In this document: positions 33,114-44,466 of the stretch, piece after piece
Numbering within the stretch: position 1 is the first letter of the stretch
Layout: the number at the start of each line of letters is the position of its first letter
Assembly: GCA_946803715.1 (NCBI GenBank)
Contig: CAMPET010000187.1
Span: forward strand, 39,356-103,355
Length of the DNA: 64,000 nt
Direction: 5' to 3'
From: Beroe ovata
Lineage: Eukaryota; Ctenophora; Nuda; Beroida; Beroidae
Position numbers and translations under genes: made by a program
The notes under the pieces: generated by a model
Told to the model about the DNA's origin: nothing
What the model saw: only the letters and a program-made list of their open reading frames with translations
Database searches by the model: none

Positions 33114-33841
33114 ATGACAGAAACTAAGAATCTGCTGATATGCTGCACGGGAAGTGTTGCTACGATCAAGATCCCGCTCTTAGTGGCTCGGCTGTTCGAT
33201 CAGATGACAGAATTGTCCATCAAGGTGAATTCGAATGAAGGAAACCTTGCTTTTTAGGTTACCATGAAACTAGGTTCAGGTTACTCCATTCATATTTGTT
33301 GTGGTGAATGCTGGTAGTATTCGTATATCTGAGGAGCCCCATAACACCAAGTTTACACGTGCTGTGTTCCCAGGTTGTAGCGACAAAGAACGCTCTCCAC
33401 TTTCTCAACAAGACAGATCTCCCCGACTGTGTAGACCTGCTCACGGACGAGGACGAGTGGGCCTCGTGGAAGAAGATCGGGGACCCCGTCCTGCATATTG
33501 AGCTGCGGAGATGGGCGCACGTGCTCCTCATTGCGCCATGCGACGCCAACACCATCGCCAAGATGAGTAACGGTATCTGTGACAACCTGGTGACGTGCAT
33601 CGTGCGCGCGTGGGACATGAAGAAACCCCTGGTGTTCTGTCCCGCCATGAATACCGCCATGTGGAATCACCCCCTTACAGCGCTACAGTTGGATAAACTC
33701 CGGGGATTTGGGTATAAACAGCTCGGTCCGATATCCAAAACACTGGCGTGTGGTGATACAGGTGTGGGAGCTATGAGTGAGGTGGAACAGATATTCGAAC
33801 TCATTAGGAATCATCTGGAGATCATGCATCTCTGTTTGTGA
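33114..33841 (+). CDS. PPCDC: Phosphopantothenoylcysteine decarboxylase (coenzyme A biosynthesis)
   Basis: FMN-dependent decarboxylase converting 4'-phospho-N-pantothenoylcysteine to 4'-phosphopantetheine, the fourth step of CoA synthesis, in the cytosol. Exons 33114-33224 and 33374-33841 give 192 residues (human 204). Landmarks: flavin-binding CCTGSVATIKIPLLV, DEWASWKKIGDPVLHIELRR with the conserved catalytic histidine, LLIAPCDANTIAKMSNGICD, the PAMNTAMW motif and the cysteine-containing substrate clamp (LACGDTGVGAMSEV). All conserved motifs are present. The intron is phase 0. Confidence 0.96.
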
Positions 33842-34272
33842 GGTTTGTATTTAAAAATGTAGCTACATATCGTGAAATTATCAACATGTATTCAAGTATG
33901 ATTAAGTTAATTTGATAAGATAGCACGAATTTGAAGGAAATTTCTGGTATTCCTCTGATTGCGAACTCAGACAATGAAACAGTGGTTAGACTTTAATTGG
34001 AGAAAATACTTTCAATGTACAACATCATCTTCAGTCACCTATTGAATATTTTGGTTAAAAATAGAATAAACTAAATACTGATCAGAAATAAGATTATGTC
34101 AAAACTCTGAGAATAGTCTACATACTAGTAACAAGAACACATACTATTTACACGATCAAAATACTACACAATATACACATATACACCATAATTCTACATA
34201 CCTATGATATCTAAACCTGTTAAACTGGATTGAAACACACGCTGGAGTCTAGACGAGGTACTATAATACACA
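33842..34272. other. AT-rich spacer before the assembly gap
   Basis: No gene seen. The last bases before the gap (ATAATACACA), and the (CA)n run just after it, suggest the gap is a collapsed CA microsatellite and may hide a further copy of the tandem unit that follows. Confidence 0.4.
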
Positions 34273-34618
34273 NNNNNNNNNNNNNNNNNNNNNNNNNNNN
34301 NNNNNNNNNNNNNNNNNNNNNNNNNNNNNNNNNNNNNNNNNNNNNNNNNNNNNNNNNNNNNNNNNNNNNNNNNNNNNNNNNNNNNNNNNNNNNNNNNNNN
34401 NNNNNNNNNNNNNNNNNNNNNNNNNNNNNNNNNNNNNNNNNNNNNNNNNNNNNNNNNNNNNNNNNNNNNNNNNNNNNNNNNNNNNNNNNNNNNNNNNNNN
34501 NNNNNNNNNNNNNNNNNNNNNNNNNNNNNNNNNNNNNNNNNNNNNNNNNNNNNNNNNNNNNNNNNNNNNNNNNNNNNNNNNNNNNNNNNNNNNNNNNNNN
34601 NNNNNNNNNNNNNNNNNN
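34273..34618. other. Assembly gap (346 Ns)
   Basis: Run of Ns. Open frames that cross it are artefacts of reading Ns. Confidence 0.99.
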
Positions 34619-35412
34619 ACACACACACACACACATACACTCACACAACTTCTGGATACTTAATTTCAATCTGTGCTTCTGTGGTGTTTCGAGTATCGTG
34701 AAGTATAGAGCAGGTGTGTTTTGTGGCACACTCTTCTAAACTGTTACTGTGAGTGAGTCAGCCAGCTTACTATTTTAAGACTAATTGATTTGTCCTACGC
34801 TAACTCGGAATAAGAGAGATAGTGTGCCGGTGGGCGGATGTGGCAATTCTCTACTAGTACGTAGCGCGCGAGTATAAATTCGTACAGTCCACGCACGACA
34901 GTTCATTTCATGCATTCTGTAGTTTTGTCAATACGCTCGTAACCGTTAATCAACGGTTACGAGCGCATTGACAAAACTATTTTGTTCAATTGAACAAAAT
35001 TTCGGATATCACACTAACGTAGCTCTGAAGTGTATTTGTGCGCTGTTCTGTCAATGTATAATAGTGTAACTGTACTCTGGCAACGCTTCTTTATGATACC
35101 ACAATTGTCGCCCTTGTCGTTGCAGTGTGAACATTGAACAAGCAATGCAAATGGTGTCAGGGATAAATGGTGTCACTTGTCAGCAGAAGTGCTGTCTGAG
35201 TAAGGCCCCTGGACTTATCGGTGTCTACTGCAAGTGGTGTGTCAGGGTGAAACAAAGGTCATTCACACTGTGACTCCATCATGCAACTCTTCGAAGTACG
35301 ACGACTCATTTTTATGGCTATTTTGAGCGTTTTCTCCATCGAGGAATTTATTCTCACGACATATTTAATCGCGACTGCATGAGTTGCTGGTTGCAGCGAT
35401 AGAATATTCCTT
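34619..35412 (+). repeat. Tandem unit, copy 1: TATA, long hairpin and disrupted cysteine-rich ORF
   Basis: First of two tandem units with a period of about 864 bases, each beginning with a (CA)n run. In order: a GTATAAAT TATA-like motif at 34872-34880; a hairpin at 34921-34978 with 27-base arms (AGTTTTGTCAATACGCTCGT..), loop AATC and one mismatch; a perfect 20-base palindrome at 34980-34999 (TTTGTTCAATTGAACAAA inside it); and an ORF matching the cysteine-rich ORF of copy 2. Here a 7-base insertion (CATTGAA) after TGTGAA creates a stop, while the segment downstream stays open to the same TGA (CQQKCCLSKAPG .. YCKWCVRVKQ). Confidence 0.7.
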
Positions 35413-35449
35413 ACTCACACACGCACACGCACTCATACACTCACACACT

Positions 35450-35482
<33 letters not shown>

Positions 35483-36270
35483 ACACACACACGCAGACAC
35501 AGACACGCACAACTTCTGGATAATTTCAATCTGTGCTTCTGTGGTGTTTCGAGTATCGTGAAGTATAGAGCAGGTGTGTTTTGTAGCACACTCTTCTAAA
35601 CTGTTTCTGTGAGTGAGTCAGCCAGCTTACTATTTTAAGACTAATTGATTTGTCCTACGCTAACTCGGAATAAGAGAGATAGTGTGCCGGTGGGCGGATG
35701 TGGCAATTCTCTACTAGTACGTAGCGCGCGAGTATAAATTTGTACAGTCCACGCACGACAGTTCATTTTATGCATTCTGTAGTTTTGTCAATACGCTCGT
35801 AACCGTTAATCAACGGTTACGAGCGCATTGACAAAACTATTTCGTTCAATTGAACAAAATTTCGGATATCACATTAACGTAGCTCTGTAGTGTGTTTGTG
35901 CGCTGTTCTGCCAATGTATAGAAGTAAAACTATACTCCAACAACGCTTCTTTCTGATACCACAATTGTCGCCCTTGTCGTTGCAGTGTGAACAAGCAATG
36001 CAAATGGTGACAGGGATAAGTGGTGTCACTTGTAAGCAGAAGTGCAGCTGTCTGAGTAAGGCCCCTGGACCTATCAGTGTCTACTGCAAGTGGTGTGTCA
36101 GAGTGAGACAAGGGTCATTCACACTGTGACTCCATCATGCAACTCTTCGGAGTACGACGACTCATTTTTATGGCTATTTTGAGCGTTTTCTCCATCGAGG
36201 AATTTATTCTCACGACATATTTAATCGCGACTGCATGAGTTGCTGGTTGCAGCGATAGAATATTCTTTAC
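35413..36270 (+). repeat. Tandem unit, copy 2: (CA)n, TATA, long hairpin and cysteine-rich ORF
   Basis: Second unit, over 90 percent like copy 1 by eye. (CA)n tract at about 35417-35510, TATA-like GTATAAAT at 35732-35739, hairpin at 35781-35838 (same arms and loop), weaker palindrome after it, and the intact ORF described in the next entry. The end of the unit (TTGCTGGTTGCAGCGATAGAATATTC, about 36239-36264) repeats the sequence just before this copy, and another (CA)n run follows to about 36350. Confidence 0.75.
35914..36129 (+). CDS. Hypothetical small cysteine-rich protein (71 residues)
   Basis: I do not recognise this protein. The ORF starts at the first ATG after the TATA/hairpin region. 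It has a moderately hydrophobic N-terminus (ILQQRFFLIPQLSPLSLQ) and six cysteines spaced C-x15-C-x3-C-x1-C-x13-C-x2-C, ending YCKWCVRVRQGSFTL. The spacing suits a small disulfide-rich secreted peptide, but the leader is not a convincing signal peptide, and a possible acceptor (GTCGTTGCAG at about 35984) could join the cysteine-rich part to another exon. Copy 1 keeps the same frame and most cysteines over its 3' part. It may be non-coding. Confidence 0.35.
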   Translation: MYRSKTILQQRFFLIPQLSPLSLQCEQAMQMVTGISGVTCKQKCSCLSKAPGPISVYCKWCVRVRQGSFTL

Positions 36271-36677
36271 TCACACACACACACACGCACTCATACACTC
36301 ACCCACACACACTCATACACACTCACACACACACACATACACACAAACTCACGCATAGGTCTCATAATGATCATTATAGCAGGTCACACAATGGTATTAG
36401 ATGATGATTTGGTGAAGTGTGGAATATGGTGAATATTGCAGTCTCAGGAATAAATCACACTTTGATGAGAGAATCTCGCAACATTTTTGCATGCTTGTCT
36501 CTTCAAGCTCATTCGCGGAATCTCCCCCGACCACATGATAATGGAGGGGATCTGTGATTGGTCGGAAATGTCAACGGGATGATTTCATTGGTTGTCGTGA
36601 ACCAATCAGCGTCTCCTGTCACGTGGGGTCTGCAGGACTTTGTTGATCTTTGGGGGATCCGGAGGTTAATTCACATT
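36271..36677. promoter_or_regulatory. Upstream region of the VWD gene
   Basis: (CA)n/(ACTC) repeats to about 36350, then unique sequence. About 70-110 bases before the ATG lie CCAAT-type motifs in both orientations (GATTGG at about 36558, ATTGGT at about 36586, CCAATCAG at about 36602) and a CACGTG (36620), consistent with a core promoter. I see no TATA box. Confidence 0.4.
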
Positions 36678-39600
36678 ATGATGAACGTTCTGTTACTAGC
36701 GTTGCTTATCGGCCTCTCTGGGGCAGGTATGAAGATTCACTTTTTTCTGTTAAATAATGCTTAGTTTTGTGGATTAATCCCGCGAAAAAGTAATCCCGGC
36801 CCCGTTAAATAGTTAACTTTTCAGCAGCCGGAAAGGGTCAGTTCAACAAGCTGACAGATTGTACCTTGGACGGTGGGTTTGACTGCAACAAATCAAATCT
36901 GAGACGATGTGCTGGAAGTTCGAACATCCGCAAAATCAGGAGGTACTGCTACATGATGAAGGGGCATGATACAAGTGAGTATCAATTACCATGATATCAT
37001 CGTAGTAATTTCAAATTTTGATATATATTGCAACTCCGGGGGATGCTGATATACGCGTACTTGACGCGTACTTTTGATTGACGCGTACTTTTAGTCTCAA
37101 TCTGAGTGAATTCTCGACTGATTATACTTTTATCGTTGCAGTGATGAAAGAACTGCAGTTTATCTTCGACGGTGAAGTGAAGAACAGACAGAGACGAATG
37201 CTAGTTCCCCTTGAGGAGGGGTACTCCACAGAACCGTCATTCGCTGAAGGTTTTTATTATCCCCGAGAAATTGACTCCCCCTTCCCCCTTTCAGAAATAA
37301 ATTATTCCCATACAAATTCGTACATAGCAACCATAGCAGTGTTATATACGTAATAGAAACAGTGGGTTACCCACTACCCAGACCCCCCTTCCAGCCATTG
37401 CATGTAATGTGGGTTTTCACACAATGAATAACACCCCCCCCCCTTTCAGCTAGTGCATGTAGTGTAGGGGGTGGAACAATCACCACATTTGACGGATATT
37501 CCCATACCCTCACTGCCGGACCGTGCACATACGCTCTAGCTCTGGACGAGTCCATCACAAAACTCGTAGTTTACGGTGTGTTTGAATCGTATAAAGGTGG
37601 AAGATACGCGAATAAGCTAACCTACGTGGCTATCTACGTCGACAAGACTTCGTAAGTTTGCTCCTGTAAACCGGAAGTTTGTCTGATTCTAAACAGGTCA
37701 GATAAATGTTATTTTGGATTCTGTCATGTGCGGTTGGTTAACATGCACTTTGAACTTGAAGTGACAGTCACGTGTAACCAAGTCACGTGTCTCTTTTTAA
37801 CCATGTCCCTCTCTCTCTCTCTACATTTGATCCCTCAATCCTATAGGCTTGTTCTTGGACAAGATTTTGACATAAACTACCAAGGAATGGGGTATGATAC
37901 TCCTGCCATGATAGATGATAAGATAGTGGCATGGAGAGATGACCAGTACATATACGCCGAGGCACTCGGTCACGACTTCATCGTGAGGTGGGACCCTGCC
38001 GGACAACTGAGAATCGCAGTTGGTGCACTCTACAACGGACAAACTCTGGGTGAGTGTGAAATGGTCGCCATGTGTATACCGACCACCAGTACATTGTACA
38101 TGGTACATTTTACAGCGCACAATGCGCCTGTACAATCAGTGTGCAATGTGCACGTGTCTCCTTGTCCCCACCCACTGTTTCCACCTCCTCAACACTACAG
38201 TCCTCACAGCTCTCCTCACTTCTCACCCTCCCCCACCACTTCCCACCTCTCCTCACCTCTCCTCACTTCCTAACCCCCAGGTCTCCTCACCTCTCCTCAC
38301 TCCTCACCTCTCCTCACCTTTCATCCTCCCACAGGTCTGTGCGGTACGTTTGACGGGGACGACAGCGTCGAGTCGGAGCACAACTCCCTCTACGGTATTC
38401 CCGACATGACCGTGAGTTATTATTACCAGTTCACATAGCGTACATAACCGGGGGGATTGTAATATTTTCCCCATCACGTACCCCTTCACATAGCGTCCAT
38501 AACCGGGGGGATTGTAATATTTCCCCCTCCCGTACCCTGTATGATCCCATATTACGTAATATTTTCCCAGCGAACTCCGCGTTTTGAACCTACCTTATAC
38601 GTACTACTATCATGAAGGAAGCGATCTATTTGTCCTCCAGCGGGGTTAAACAGTTTTAATATAATAGTTAAATTCTGCTGAATAAAATATTTGAGTTTCA
38701 TCAAATCAAGAATTTTCACAAGGTTGTCATTGAATCTTATTACCTGTTTAATTCTTAATCTCACATACGATCAAAGTTGACACAAGCAAATTTGCGTAGC
38801 ATCACATTTTAGTAACTTGTAGAATCATTATATTTATACGTCAAAAAGTAACGCGATTTTTCAAGTGAATTCGAAGTCTCATATTTGTCAAATTCATATT
38901 TAAGAGAGTTATCCTGTTGAAAATATGAGAATTTGGGTCATATTGAATGGAACTATTTCATTAAATTACCACAACCAATATCACATAACCATTAACCATG
39001 CTACAGACACACGAGTTTGGGAAAACGTGGGCATTGGCTGGGTGTTATCACGAGGACGCACAACGCATGAACGACCGGATGAGGAATTGTGACAAGCACA
39101 CATTCTCGAGGCTGTGCAGTGTGACCCACGCATCGCCCCACCTTGCGGAGTGTCTCCGCGATGAGGAGTTCGGTCAGAGGTACAGGGAGGTGAGTGGCTG
39201 GTGAGGAGTCCGGTCAGAGGTACAGGGAGGTGAGTGGCTGGTGAGGAGGATCATATTGCTGGTGAGGGGTACAGGGAGGTGAGTGGCTGGTGAGGAGGAG
39301 GATATTGTAGGTGAGTGGTGAGGGGTGGACAATGGACATGGACACGAGGTGGTGAGAGAGTGAGGGGCGAGGGTGCGGTACCATGTTACTGTAGCCAATG
39401 ACCTCGTTCCGCAGGAGTGTATCAGGAACCTGTGTCTGTGTGACGAATTGGATTCGTGTCTCTACACCGAGACATTACGTATCAGTAATGACTGTCGCGA
39501 CAGGGAGGGGATCAAGATCAACAACGGTAAGGCCATCATCGACTCACCTGTTACAATTTGTTGATTAATGAACATGCAAAGACGTCATTTAAGTATTGTG

Positions 39601-42600
39601 AAGCAGGAAGCTTCCTCATGCGAACCGCGTTTATCCATTTATGATCATAAACACTGAGCATCCAGGGGCCTATGAAAACCTAATAACCTAATTGTTTCTC
39701 TCCCCCCCATGCAGCGGACTTGAGGAGTTACCTAGACGGTGACTTCATCCAGAACTATATCCCAAATGATCACATTGAGGTCCCATCTGTATCTGCTGAC
39801 AAAGGGGACCTCAAGTCCTACGGACAACCTTACAGCTACCGTGACTTCGCTGCTGGTATGTTTGAGATGAGGACCGGCCCACCTTACGTGCTATAAACTA
39901 GGTTTTGAAGTATAGGATTTTCAATTTCATGGTAGTTGAGCAATTTTCCCTAAATTTGAAATTATCTCCCAGCTGGATCATGCTATGTGTACGGACACAA
40001 CTATGTTCAGACTTTTGATGGGGTCAACTACCAGACAGACGCGCACGGCTGTACCTATCCTCTTGCCTTGAAGGAGGGCATACAGGTTCGGAGACGGTCA
40101 TTGTGGGTTTGTTTTAACTCTCTATCAGAATACATGTGCAGAAACCCAACATGATTATCAGGAGTATGGTTAACTCTTCCCCATTCCCTAAGCTGTATTC
40201 TCATATTCCAGGATTTCACAGTGTACGGTACATTTGAAGCTGAGAAGACCTCAGGTCACCTTGCCTCCTCTCTGAAGTATGTTAGTTTCTTTGACATCAA
40301 GAACAAGGTGAGAGTGCAACTGGGCCAGGGACTGGAAGTGAACTATGAGGGAAGTACTGTGGAGCTGCCCTATCATCGGGAATTTGTATCTATCTGGTGA
40401 GTGGTATGCTTCTCTTATCAAGTGTAACCCGCTAGAATATTAATGATTGCAGCTGTTTCACCATATATTGCAATCTTACCTTCTCTCCCCTCTCAATACT
40501 ACCAATTTTCCATGCATAACACACTGTACCCCCCCCTCCCACCCACTGTTATACCACCTCTGCATACAACCCAATGATCGACCACACCCAGGTATGACAA
40601 CGACCAACACCACGTGTTTGTGTACGACCACAACCTGGGCATTGAGTTGCGGTGGGACGGCGAGTCCGTGGTCAGAATCAGGGTGGACGCGAGGTACCGT
40701 GGTGCGACCAAGGGTCTCTGCGGAACATTCAATGGGGATGTGGAGGATGAGATAAACCTGTTGAGGAACACTAAGGTCTTACCCTCCAATTTCCAACTTA
40801 TGGTCCAGGTGAGCCCTAGAATAGAAACATTGTCTCATTAGATGTGACTGTGAGTAAAATTCGTCAATGTTAACGTCGATAATTTATTTTCTTGCATAAT
40901 GTTCATTACTCATTTAATGAGTTCATTACTCATTTAATGAGTTCATTATATTACTCATTTAATGAGCATTTTCTCGCCCTCGCTAGGAATGGAAATTGCC
41001 GAGCTGCTCGTTCAACATTGCTGCGTACAACGACCCTGCTTTCTGTCCCTCCACTCTGGCTGACTACACCACGTGTATGGCAGCACTGACAGATGTGCGA
41101 TTCAGTTTCTGCGTCACTGACATCCCGCCCATTCACTTTGTGGAGCGATGTGAGCAGGTGATTATTACTATCATAATTTCAACTCAAGACACACTCACAC
41201 AGACACAGACACACACATACACACACATACACACACACACACACACACACCTTGTTTCAGGATCTATGCAGGTGTGAAGGCGACGAGGAATGTAAATGTG
41301 AGATTGTCAGCGCGTATGCTCAGATGTGTCAAGATGTCATTGGGACGGACCTCAGATGGAGAGACGACAACTTCTGCCGTGAGTCTAATTTGAAATTTCA
41401 GTTCCTTTCCCGCCCGTTCGATGCTCATTTTTGGCAGGTAATCTTTTAGCAATCTACTTTCGCCATGACCGGACCAAATTCAAAACAATTTCGTCTAAAG
41501 TAAAATAAATTTGCTAACATTATCCAGCAAAAGGTAGCACCCCAGTATATTGAATATAAGTCCAGCATCAAATATCATGCCATGGTTAAAGTGGCACAGT
41601 TTAAGAGGAATGATGCTGCGAACCCTGTCCAAGAACCGCTAGACTTGAGTTACTTCGTCCAGTCCTTGTCATTGAGCTCATGATCAACTTCACTGTCAAC
41701 CTGTCACAAATGGGGTGTCAAGCTCTTGTTATAGAGAGTTTGTAAGTGGGTAATATGGAGTTAAATCGCTCTATGTCGCAGTAAAAGGCTGACCTCTTCT
41801 TGTAAAAAGAATGTGTTTCCTCCAGATCGTTGAGTCTCTGACAGCTCTTCAACCATATCCTCACCCATTGTTTCTTCCTGTATATTGGAGCAGTGTTATT
41901 AAATATTGGTGTCAATAAGTCAGTAGAGAATGTTGCCAACATTATGCTGGCACGGAGAAATGGTATCAGGAAGAAATGGTGTCATCAAAAACTGTTGTCA
42001 GTGAAAAATAGCATCATTGTCAACGGGTGTCTATGACGGATGGTAACAACGAATTGTCTTGTCAGTGCAGTGGTGTCAGTGATGGTTGTTGGTGATATGT
42101 CAAACTTCTGCTGTTTGATCGAGGGGACTCCGGCAATGGACTAAGTACCCTAAGCGTTGGTGTCAAACCCTTACCTGAAGAGCTCGGCTTGTACAGGGAG
42201 GGGTGACCGTTAATAACAGGATTAACGAGATAAGTTGAAACATCGCGTTATTAGCTCTCTGAGCGGAACTGAAAAGTCGGGCCACTTTTATAGCGCGAGA
42301 GAGTGAGCTGGGCGATTCCCTCTGTGTGTGTGTGTGTGTCTGGTAACGCACAGTTGTTGCAGAAGATTAATTTGATTGGTTGTCACGCTTCCCCAATCGT
42401 GCGGTAGCTGCTGATGCTAATTCGGGGAATTATAATGCACGCTTAACTCAATGTGATTTGTTACAATGATAATCAGCTCGTTGAATCGAAACGATCTCCG
42501 CAGAACACACATACACACTGCAAATGGTAGTAACCTCAAATTGCAACACTTTTAACAAGTTTTTGTTGGTTAACGGTAGCAAGATTAACAAGGATATAAA

Positions 42601-43244
42601 CAACCAATGGGAAGTGTCTGCTTTGAGCACGTGACTGTAGACTTAGAGTCCTTCACTCGAGCTTGATGAATTGGACGGGTAATTTGAAACAATTGTTCTC
42701 CGAACTGGTGAAATATAGCCGTACCAATCGTGATTAATTGATGCAGGTACGCATTTTGAGATGTGCGGCGGCCGACTTGTCCTCTTTAATATCATTACAC
42801 TGCTCCAAACGCAGCACTCGTAGTTTGTACTGCCAATTGGACCCATCGAGTTTTTTGATGACGATATTTCATTGTCTCTTAGTCTTACGGCGTACCAATT
42901 TTCTTCTTCTTGGAAAAAGCCTAAAATGTTTCTTCATGGCAGTCATGCAATCAATATCATGAAACGTGCTCAGATGAGGTCATATTCAAAAGGGGTCAGG
43001 GAAGATGGCTTGTCATGTCATTGTCTTAAGATAAACGAGTTGGAAATAATGAATGGAAGATATTGTGCTACTCATAATGTGTATCTTTATTTCAGCTCGA
43101 AACATGTGCCTGTTCGATAATAACAAGTGTCAGCACATTTGTACGAGTCCAGGCCTATGCTCGTGTGAGCCAGGCTTCTCACTGGGAGCCGACCAGAAGA
43201 GTTGCATTCTCGACATCAACGATCCATTCATAGATTCTGAGTGA
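36678..43244 (+). CDS. Secreted VWD-VWD-EGF protein (15 exons)
   Basis: Exons 36678-36726, 36825-36974, 37142-37249, 37450-37651, 37847-38049, 38335-38411, 39007-39189, 39415-39526, 39715-39855, 39973-40085, 40212-40396, 40592-40808, 40987-41157, 41261-41378 and 43096-43244 join in frame to 725 residues. The signal peptide is MNVLLLALLIGLSGA. A cysteine-rich N-terminal segment is followed by VWD domain 1 (CSVGGGTITTFDGYSHTLTA ... GLCGTFDGD) with a C8-like cysteine region (LAGCYHEDAQRM, CLCDELDSC), VWD domain 2 (SCYVYGHNYVQTFDGVNYQT ... GLCGTFNGDVEDE) with a second C8-like region (ILPSCSFN-type start, CRCEGDEECKCEI) and an EGF-like module (CQHICTSPGLCSCEPGFSLG). There is no transmembrane segment. 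The architecture suggests an extracellular matrix, mucus or egg-coat type protein. The precise orthologue is unknown. Confidence 0.88.
38165..38330. repeat. Pyrimidine-rich minisatellite in intron 5 of the VWD gene
   Basis: Imperfect repeats of CTCCTCACCTCTCCTCACTT running into the exon 6 acceptor at 38334. On the + strand it is almost pure C/T with A, so it may act as an extended polypyrimidine tract. Confidence 0.7.
39172..39300. repeat. Tandem duplication of the exon 7 end and its splice donor
   Basis: The exon 7 end and donor (GGTCAGAGGTACAGGGAG|GTGAGTGGCTGG) recur at about 39211-39240 and partly at about 39268-39291, so three copies of AGGGAGGTGAGTGGCTGGTG lie within 110 bases. Use of the first donor keeps the reading frame into exon 8. 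Confidence 0.75.
40898..40970. repeat. 20-base minisatellite in the VWD gene, intron 12
   Basis: Three copies of GTTCATTACTCATTTAATGA, the last slightly altered, ending 17 bases before the exon 13 acceptor. Confidence 0.75.
41187..41250. repeat. (CA)n microsatellite in intron 13 of the VWD gene
   Basis: ACAC/ACAGACAC tract of about 60 bases ending 10 bases before the acceptor CTTGTTTCAG of exon 14, a second case in this window of a CA tract just before a 3' splice site. Confidence 0.8.
41379..43095. other. Long last intron (1.7 kb) of the VWD gene
   Basis: GT at 41379, AG at 43094-43095. It contains several short tandem GGTGTCA-type motifs (about 41960-42080) and a (GT)n run at about 42325. 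Short ORFs here show no family match. No repeat family of this window was seen inserted in it. Confidence 0.5.
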
Positions 43245-44463
43245 CTATGACATTGAGTAATTCACTGAATCAGAATGCTCTATCTAACTCTCTTTGGGTT
43301 TACATATTATTCAGATTAACATGAAACATTTAATTTTAAAACATTAATGCTAAAGCTTATTTCATTTTCACATTTACACAATTTTAAGCCGTCGTGCAAA
43401 CTCGGCTCAGCTCAGCTTCAGCGTTGTTTGAATTTGAAACTGCAACTGCAAGCTCAATCATTTACCGGGTGTTATCTAAATCTGCTTCAGTTCTCTCCGA
43501 CTGTCCACTTTGACTTATAAATTGTTATAGATTTATTTGACCTGTTATGTTAATTCTCAGTCTCTGTTCCCCGGTTCCCGGGCCCGCACTGCGCGGTGTG
43601 TATGCTGGTAATACCAATTGCATACCAGTGGTATGCAATTGCATTGTGATTGTCAGATGTTACCTGACCTGTTAAGGCTAGGCGCAAGTTAACTCAAAGC
43701 GAAATTAAATAAAGTTCGCGCAATTGCACAATCCAACGTCAAACGTACGTGCACATGTCCTCGCGCGCGCACCATCAGGCATCACCTGCACCGCGATGAA
43801 GGCGNGCGCGCAAGAAACAGTGGACAGATAACATCCGGCAACATCGCCCATCTGCATCAGAAGCAGAAATGTAATTCCAAATATATAAAATGTAAATATA
43901 TTTGTGAAATGTCAATATATTTGTGAAATTCAAATGGCTGTGAATGTTTCTTTTCAATATTTTAGAGAATTGAGATGGTTAAATACCATTATCCTTTTAT
44001 TTATTTATTTAGTTATTTATTTCTTCACTTGTCAGTGAAAGTTTTCTAAATTTTCCACTTAAATGGTCATCATGATCTATGATTTCATAATTTTGTTTTA
44101 TCAAATATATGATTGAATCATCTTCTTTTTGTCTTGGCGACTGGATGTACTGAGCAGATGTACTTTTAAAGGTCTCTTCTCTTGATCAATCTACTTGGCT
44201 TGCCATTCTAAGAGTCACTAAAGAGTCACTGGGTCTTCAAAGCCACTGTAGGAGTCACTAGGAACTTAAAAGATTTACAGAGCTAGCTAGGCTTTCCAAT
44301 ATTCCCTGTGTCTGACATATCACATACTCTGCCATGTTGCTCAAGTTGATTATGGTTTGAGTGTATTTCATTAACTTTCTCAGAAATCCAGATAAAATAT
44401 GACTGAAATGATAAAGTTTGTTTACATTGGTAGGGGTATAAGTAATCACTGTATTTTTCACAG
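43245..44463. other. Intergenic region with palindrome and MITE remnant
   Basis: Contains a 27-base perfect palindrome (43615-43641, arms CAATTGCATACCA around a central G) and a one-armed family A remnant at 43794-43841 (GATGAAGGCGNGCGCGCAAG, then AAACAGTGGACAGATAACAT, CCGGCAA; N at 43805). The rest is AT-rich and ends at the CACAG acceptor (44463) of the next gene, so a 5' UTR exon of that gene may lie here. Confidence 0.5.
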
Positions 44464-44466
44464 GTC

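Noticed and set aside
34194-34739. Long open frames on both strands across the N gap
   Set aside because: Produced by reading Ns; only the flanks are real and they are CA repeats.
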